From assembly GCF_002906155.1 (NCBI RefSeq), contig NZ_MUJK01000009.1:62001-126000 (forward strand): DNA of 64,000 bases, read 5' to 3'. Origin of the DNA: Pseudomonas laurylsulfativorans. GTDB lineage: Bacteria > Pseudomonadota > Gammaproteobacteria > Pseudomonadales > Pseudomonadaceae. The notes under the pieces were generated by a model that worked only from the letters and a program-made list of their open reading frames with translations, made no database searches and was not told where the DNA came from. Below, piece after piece: positions 60,095 through 64,000 of this stretch. Both the position numbers and the translations under genes were made by a program. The stretch's first letter is position 1, and the number at the start of each line of letters is the position of its first letter.

Positions 60095-60243
60095 TGTGGC
60101 GAGGGGGCTTGTCGGACCGCCGCACCGCCCCGTTCGGCTGCGAAGCAGTCGTAAAACCGTTGCATGCGGATTACCTGATACTCCGCGGATGCTGGTTTTT
60201 GGACGGCTGCGCCGTCCAACGGGGGCAAGCCCCCTCGCCACAG
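60095..60243. repeat. Long REP-type inverted repeat with a 16-base insertion in one arm
   Basis: The left arm TGTGGCGAGGGGGCTTG is interrupted at 60112-60127 by TCGGACCGCCGCACCG before continuing CCCCGTTCGG. The right arm, ending 60243, is intact. No other copy here has this insertion. Confidence 0.88.
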
Positions 60244-60263
60244 GTTGTACAACACCCTCACAT

Positions 60264-60719
60264 TCAGCGGTGCAGTACGTACTGCCCGACGAACCTCACC
60301 GCATCCTCATCACGGCCTTCATTGACGACCCGCGTATGCAGCGTCAACCGCGCTCGGCTGTATCGCTGGAAGGTGGTCAGGAATTTCTTCCAGATCACCG
60401 GATCCGGCGCCTGGCAAATGGCGTTGGCATCGCCCGTCACCGGCAGCGGATAGCTGATCTGTCCTTCCTGAATCACGATGTGCCCGTCGGTGATGCCTTC
60501 TTCCTTGAGGCGCAAATGCAGCCAGCCCCAGCCGGCCAGGACCGCGCCGCAATACAGGCTGCCGCCGAACATGGTGCTCTTGTGGTTGACGTTGGCTTCC
60601 AGCGGCAAGTGCAGGCGCAGTTGCTGGTCATGCCAGTCGAGCACTTTGAGGCCCATGTCCCGGGTGAGGGGAATGTCGTGATGGAGGACTGATTCCAGTT
60701 GTCGACTGTCGCGGCTCAT
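60264..60719 (-). CDS. YiiD C-terminal-type hotdog thioesterase
   Basis: This 151-aa hotdog-fold protein is like the C-terminal domain of YiiD. Landmarks are NVNHKSTMFGGSLYCGAVLA (about residues 44-63) and HIVIQEGQISYPLPV. It probably acts on acyl thioesters; the substrate is unknown. It is on the strand of dctB-dctD but 40 bases downstream of dctD, so it may be transcribed with them. Confidence 0.78.
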   Translation of the reverse strand: MSRDSRQLESVLHHDIPLTRDMGLKVLDWHDQQLRLHLPLEANVNHKSTMFGGSLYCGAVLAGWGWLHLRLKEEGITDGHIVIQEGQISYPLPVTGDANAICQAPDPVIWKKFLTTFQRYSRARLTLHTRVVNEGRDEDAVRFVGQYVLHR

Positions 60720-60759
60720 TCAGGGGCCTCTTGCTTCAAGTGGATGGTTGGACGGTGGC

Positions 60760-62154
60760 TCAGTCGAGGTCGTCAGGGTGGGCCGAGGCGCCACCGTCGG
60801 CGAAGCTCAGACCGTGTTTGCGCAGCTTGTCGTGCAGTGTCTTGCGCGGAATGCCGAGGGCTTCGGCGACGCTGCGCACGGAGCTGTGCGAGCGCGCCAG
60901 TTCGGCGGCGATGAGTGTTTTTTCGAAGTTCTCCACTTGCTCGCTCAATCCGCCGCTGACGACTTCGACCCTGTTGCCAGCGCTGCTATCCGGTGAGTTG
61001 TTGTCGAGGGCCAGCTCCAGCCCGAGGGCAAAACGCTCGGCGGCGTTTTGCAGCTCGCGAACGTTGCCGGGCCAAGCGTGGCGCAACAGCAAGGCACGTT
61101 GCCCAGGTTGCAGTTCATGGGGCGGCAAACCGTGGCGGGCACTGGCTTCATCGGCAAAATGCTGGAACAGCATCAGCGCATCTTCGCCCCGTTCGCGCAG
61201 TGGTGGAATCCGCAGCGGCGCAACGTTCAGACGGTAGTACAGGTCGGCACGGAAACGCCCTTGATCGGCTGCCTGGCGCAGGTCTTCCTTGGTCGCGGCG
61301 ATGATGCGGATGTCCAGCGGAATCAGTTGATTGCCGCCCAGGCGTTCGACCACCCGTTCTTGCAGCAAGCGCAGCAGTTTGACCTGTACATCCAGGCTCA
61401 TGCTTTCGATTTCATCGAGGAACAGCGTGCCGCCGTTGGCAAATTCGAACTTGCCGATGCGGCGTTTCTGCGCGCCGGTGAAGGCGCCGGGCTCATGACC
61501 GAACAGCTCGCTTTCGACCACCGATTCGGCCAGGGCGCCGGCATTGATCGCCACGAACGGTCCGTTGCGACGGTTCGATAAATCGTGCAGCGCTCGCGCC
61601 ACGACTTCTTTACCCGCGCCAGTTTCGCCGAGGATCAACACATCGGCCTTGGTCGCGGCCAGGGCGCCGATCTGCTCGCGCAGGCGCAGCATCGAAGGTG
61701 AGTGGCCAACCAGGCGGGTGCTCAGTTCATTGCGATCGCTCAAGGCCAGCCGCAGGCTGCGGTTGTCCAGTACCAGCCGGCGCAGGGCCAATGCGCGACG
61801 CACGCTGTCGAGCAGGGCGTCACTGGCGAAGGGTTTTTCCAGGAAATCATAGGCCCCGGCGCGCATGGCCTGCACCGCCAGCGGCACATCGCCGTGACCG
61901 GTGATCAACAGCACCGGCAGCTCGGGGTCCTGGGCGTGCAGTTCGGTCAGCAGTTCCAGACCGTCCATGCCGGGCATGCGGATGTCGCTGACCACCACAC
62001 CCGGCCAGTCACGCTCCAGTTGCGCGGCCAGGCCCTTGGCTTCGGCCAGCGGCAGGATTTTCAGGCCGGCCAGATCCAGCGTCTGGCTCAGGGCCTGGCG
62101 CAGGTGGGGATCGTCGTCGATCAACACGACCTGAATGCGATTGTCGATGGTCAT
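60760..62154 (-). CDS. dctD: DctD, sigma-54-dependent C4-dicarboxylate response regulator
   Basis: This 464-aa NtrC-type regulator has a receiver with the acidic pair VVLIDDDPH and phospho-aspartate VVVSDIRMPGMDGLE (about residue 57). The AAA+ domain has Walker A GETGAGKE (about 176), an intact GAFTGA loop in HEPGAFTGAQKRRIGKFE, and Walker B LFLDEIESMS. A Fis-type helix-turn-helix is at the end (SVAEALGIPRKTLHDKLRKH). It activates sigma-54 promoters of dicarboxylate transport genes. Start overlaps the dctB stop as ATGA. Confidence 0.92.
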   Translation of the reverse strand: MTIDNRIQVVLIDDDPHLRQALSQTLDLAGLKILPLAEAKGLAAQLERDWPGVVVSDIRMPGMDGLELLTELHAQDPELPVLLITGHGDVPLAVQAMRAGAYDFLEKPFASDALLDSVRRALALRRLVLDNRSLRLALSDRNELSTRLVGHSPSMLRLREQIGALAATKADVLILGETGAGKEVVARALHDLSNRRNGPFVAINAGALAESVVESELFGHEPGAFTGAQKRRIGKFEFANGGTLFLDEIESMSLDVQVKLLRLLQERVVERLGGNQLIPLDIRIIAATKEDLRQAADQGRFRADLYYRLNVAPLRIPPLRERGEDALMLFQHFADEASARHGLPPHELQPGQRALLLRHAWPGNVRELQNAAERFALGLELALDNNSPDSSAGNRVEVVSGGLSEQVENFEKTLIAAELARSHSSVRSVAEALGIPRKTLHDKLRKHGLSFADGGASAHPDDLD

Positions 62155-63965
62155 GCACTTCGGTCCTCGGACGGTTGCAGGCTCACGCCCGGTGCGCCTG
62201 CGCGCAGCTTCAGGGTAATCAGGGCGCCGCCTTCCTTGTGGTTGGCGAACGACAGTTCACCACCGAAGGCGCGCATCAAGGTTTCGCAAATCGCCAGCCC
62301 CAAACCCAGGCCCTGGGTGCGGGTCTTGGTGGTGTAGAACGGCTCACTGGCGCGCCCCAGGGCTTCCATGCAAAAGCCAGGACCATTGTCGCGAATGTAC
62401 AGGTTGACGCCATCGGCCGTGGATTGGGCACTTAGCCAGAGTTTACGTGGCGGGCCTTTTTCCGTCAGGGCATCCAGGGCGTTGGCCAGCAGATTGCCGA
62501 GCACCTGGCGCAGGCGGGTTTCCCCGGCCTCGACCCACAGGGTGGCGGCGGGCAGATCACGGATCAGCTCGACGTCCATGCTGCGTCGACGCTTGGCCAG
62601 CAAGGCCAGGGCATCGTCCAGCGCCGGTTGCAGGGCAACGCTTTCCGGGGCGTGGCGGTCGCGCCGGGCGAAGGCACGCAGGTGGGCGATGATCGAGGCC
62701 ATGCGGCCAGTCAATTCGCTGATTAGCTTGAGGTTGCCGCGGGCATCGTCGGTGCGCTGGTGATCGAGCAGCACTTCGGCGTTTTCCGCGTAGCTGCGAA
62801 TCGCTGCCAGTGGCTGATTGAGTTCGTGGCTGATGCTCGCTGACATCGTGCCCAGTGCCGACAATTTGCCCGCCTGCACCAGATCATCCTGGGCGCGTAC
62901 CAGTTCCTGCTGGGCCTGTTCGCGTTCCAGCACTTCCTGTTTCAGGCGTCGGTTCAGGCCCTCGAGATCGCTGGTGCGCTCGGCGACCCGACCTTCCAGC
63001 TCGCGACGGGCCTTGGCTTCGAAAGCAATGCGTTCGAGGTAATGGCGACGGCGTTGCATCATCAGGCCGAGCAGCAGCATCAACACCAGCAACGCTGCGC
63101 CACCGATGGCCACCACCGTGCGCACCGGGCGGTCGATCAAGGTGCGCGGGGCGAGGATGCTGACGTCCCAGCCGGTTTCAGCAATCTGCTGGGTTTGGGT
63201 CAGCCAGGCATTGGGGTTGAGCTTCAGCGGTTTTGGATCGCGGGTTGGATAGGGCTGGATCGCCGTGATGGCTTTGCTTTCTTCCTCGTTCAACGGACGG
63301 GTCGAGCGGAATCGCCACTCTGGTCGCGAGGTGAGAATGACCACGCCATTGTGGTCGGTCAGCAGCAGCTGTTCCGGGGTTTTGCCCCAGAGGCTTTCGG
63401 TGTGGTCGAGGTCGACCTTGACCACCAGCACGCCAACGATTTTTTCGCCGTCGCGCACGCCGGCGGCGAAGAAGTAACCGCGCTTGGCGGAGGTCGTGCC
63501 CAGGCCGAAAAAGCGCCCGAGCTTGCCGGCCATGGCTTCGCTGAAATACGGCCGGAAGGAAAAATTGCGCCCGACGAAACTGTCGTGTTTGTCCCAGTTG
63601 GAGGCGGCCAGTGTCTTGCCGGTGGCGTCCATCAGGTACATGACTTCGGCACCGGTCTGGGTGGCGATATTTTTCAGCAGGCGGTTGGCGTTGCCCTGGG
63701 TGACGCCATCGTCCGGTGCACCGAGCACGGCGCGCAGGGCTGGCAGGTCGCCGAGGATCTGCGGCATCACTTCATAGCGGTGCAGGGTGCCCAACAGGTT
63801 GGCGACATAGAGGTCGAGGGTCTGACGATTCTGACTGGCCAGCTCGCTGCGGTAATAACGCTCGGCCAGATGCTCCAGCGGCCACAGCAAGGGTGCCAGG
63901 CACAGTGCCAGCAGGGCCAGGCTGCGCCAACGGGGTCTGGGGGGAAGGGTCGGAGTCATGAGCAT
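62151..63965 (-). CDS. dctB: DctB, C4-dicarboxylate sensor histidine kinase
   Basis: This 604-aa kinase has membrane helices near residues 14-30 and 290-310 flanking a large periplasmic sensor domain. A coiled-coil linker rich in Glu/Gln/Arg lies near 320-370. The phospho-accepting His is in MSASISHELNQPLAAIRSYA, and the ATPase domain has NLLANALDALT and DNGPGFCMEAL. It senses succinate, fumarate or malate and phosphorylates DctD. Two ATGs lie two codons apart (63965 and 63959); a hairpin sits directly before the first. The gene is complete in the window. Confidence 0.92.
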   Translation of the reverse strand: MLMTPTLPPRPRWRSLALLALCLAPLLWPLEHLAERYYRSELASQNRQTLDLYVANLLGTLHRYEVMPQILGDLPALRAVLGAPDDGVTQGNANRLLKNIATQTGAEVMYLMDATGKTLAASNWDKHDSFVGRNFSFRPYFSEAMAGKLGRFFGLGTTSAKRGYFFAAGVRDGEKIVGVLVVKVDLDHTESLWGKTPEQLLLTDHNGVVILTSRPEWRFRSTRPLNEEESKAITAIQPYPTRDPKPLKLNPNAWLTQTQQIAETGWDVSILAPRTLIDRPVRTVVAIGGAALLVLMLLLGLMMQRRRHYLERIAFEAKARRELEGRVAERTSDLEGLNRRLKQEVLEREQAQQELVRAQDDLVQAGKLSALGTMSASISHELNQPLAAIRSYAENAEVLLDHQRTDDARGNLKLISELTGRMASIIAHLRAFARRDRHAPESVALQPALDDALALLAKRRRSMDVELIRDLPAATLWVEAGETRLRQVLGNLLANALDALTEKGPPRKLWLSAQSTADGVNLYIRDNGPGFCMEALGRASEPFYTTKTRTQGLGLGLAICETLMRAFGGELSFANHKEGGALITLKLRAGAPGVSLQPSEDRSA

Positions 63966-63968
63966 CAG

Positions 63969-63988
63969 GCGCCTGTGGGTACAGGCGC
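63969..63988 (-). promoter_or_regulatory. Hairpin directly before the dctB start codon
   Basis: GCGCCTG and CAGGCGC are perfect 7-bp arms with a six-base loop. The only purine-rich site (CAGG) for the first dctB ATG lies within it, so the stem could limit translation. Confidence 0.45.
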
Positions 63989-64000
63989 ATTATGCCTAGG

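Overview
This 64-kb window is a chromosomal segment of a fluorescent-group Pseudomonas. The evidence is the high-GC gene style, the gene contents, and the intergenic spaces filled with two classes of P. fluorescens-type REP repeats. One class is short pairs (TGTAGGAGC...GCTTGC...). The other is about 95-150-bp inverted repeats whose arms begin TGTGGCGAGGGGGCTTG. From recalled gene order, gshA, a thioesterase, tex, ompR-envZ, rim genes, hslR, hslO and pckA run as in P. aeruginosa around PA5203-PA5192. No rRNA, tRNA, phage, IS transposase or CRISPR array was seen.

Layout. 0-1.6 kb: 3' end of tonB, then exbB-exbD. 1.9-6.2 kb: an RBBP9-type hydrolase, a degenerate-looking SfnR-type sigma-54 activator, an orphan MetQ-like binding protein, a 31-aa small ORF and an AAA ATPase. 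6.4-11.6 kb: a TriABC-like RND efflux operon with two lipoprotein adaptors and one pump. 11.7-13.1 kb: a methyltransferase and a small DUF6124/DUF3077-like gene with a long structured leader RNA. 13.4-26.1 kb: a sulfur-acquisition island with metNIQ, an FMN monooxygenase, two SfnB-family flavoproteins, tcyJLN cystine uptake, D-cysteine desulfhydrase and serine acetyltransferase, interrupted by a two-domain beta-rich protein of unknown role. 26.4-30.1 kb: a BCCT transporter behind a BetI-like operator, a small membrane protein and an aldo-keto reductase. 30.2-33.7 kb: tauABCD for taurine. 34-46.2 kb: the syntenic housekeeping block, including rimA-rimB-rimK. 46.3-48 kb: an acyl-carrier-like protein and two paralogous small proteins, one with the second copy of the structured leader RNA. 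48.4-57.3 kb: a RecQ helicase, a 3-hydroxyacyl-CoA dehydrogenase, a thioesterase, a glycine-zipper protein and an FdhD/FdhF-type molybdoenzyme pair behind a LysR gene. 57.4-64 kb: a BON-LysM protein, yrfG, nudE-cysQ, a YiiD-type thioesterase and dctB-dctD.

How the genes work together. Much of the window serves sulfur supply: uptake (MetQ, Tcy and Tau transporters), release of sulfur from organic compounds (LLM monooxygenase, SfnB proteins, TauD), cysteine chemistry (EpsC, DcyD), PAP recycling (CysQ) and glutathione synthesis (GshA). Other genes serve envelope energy and stress (ExbBD, OmpR-EnvZ, efflux, Hsp33, Hsp15) and C4-dicarboxylate and gluconeogenic metabolism (DctBD, PckA).

The most unusual signal is a pair of structured leader RNAs on the minus strand, 12834-13065 and 47203-47440. 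They share a pseudoknotted fold supported by compensatory changes, including a UUCG hairpin. Both also carry an upstream sequence that can pair with the same core segment in a mutually exclusive way, which is the logic of an RNA switch. At the first copy the pseudoknot takes up the Shine-Dalgarno sequence.
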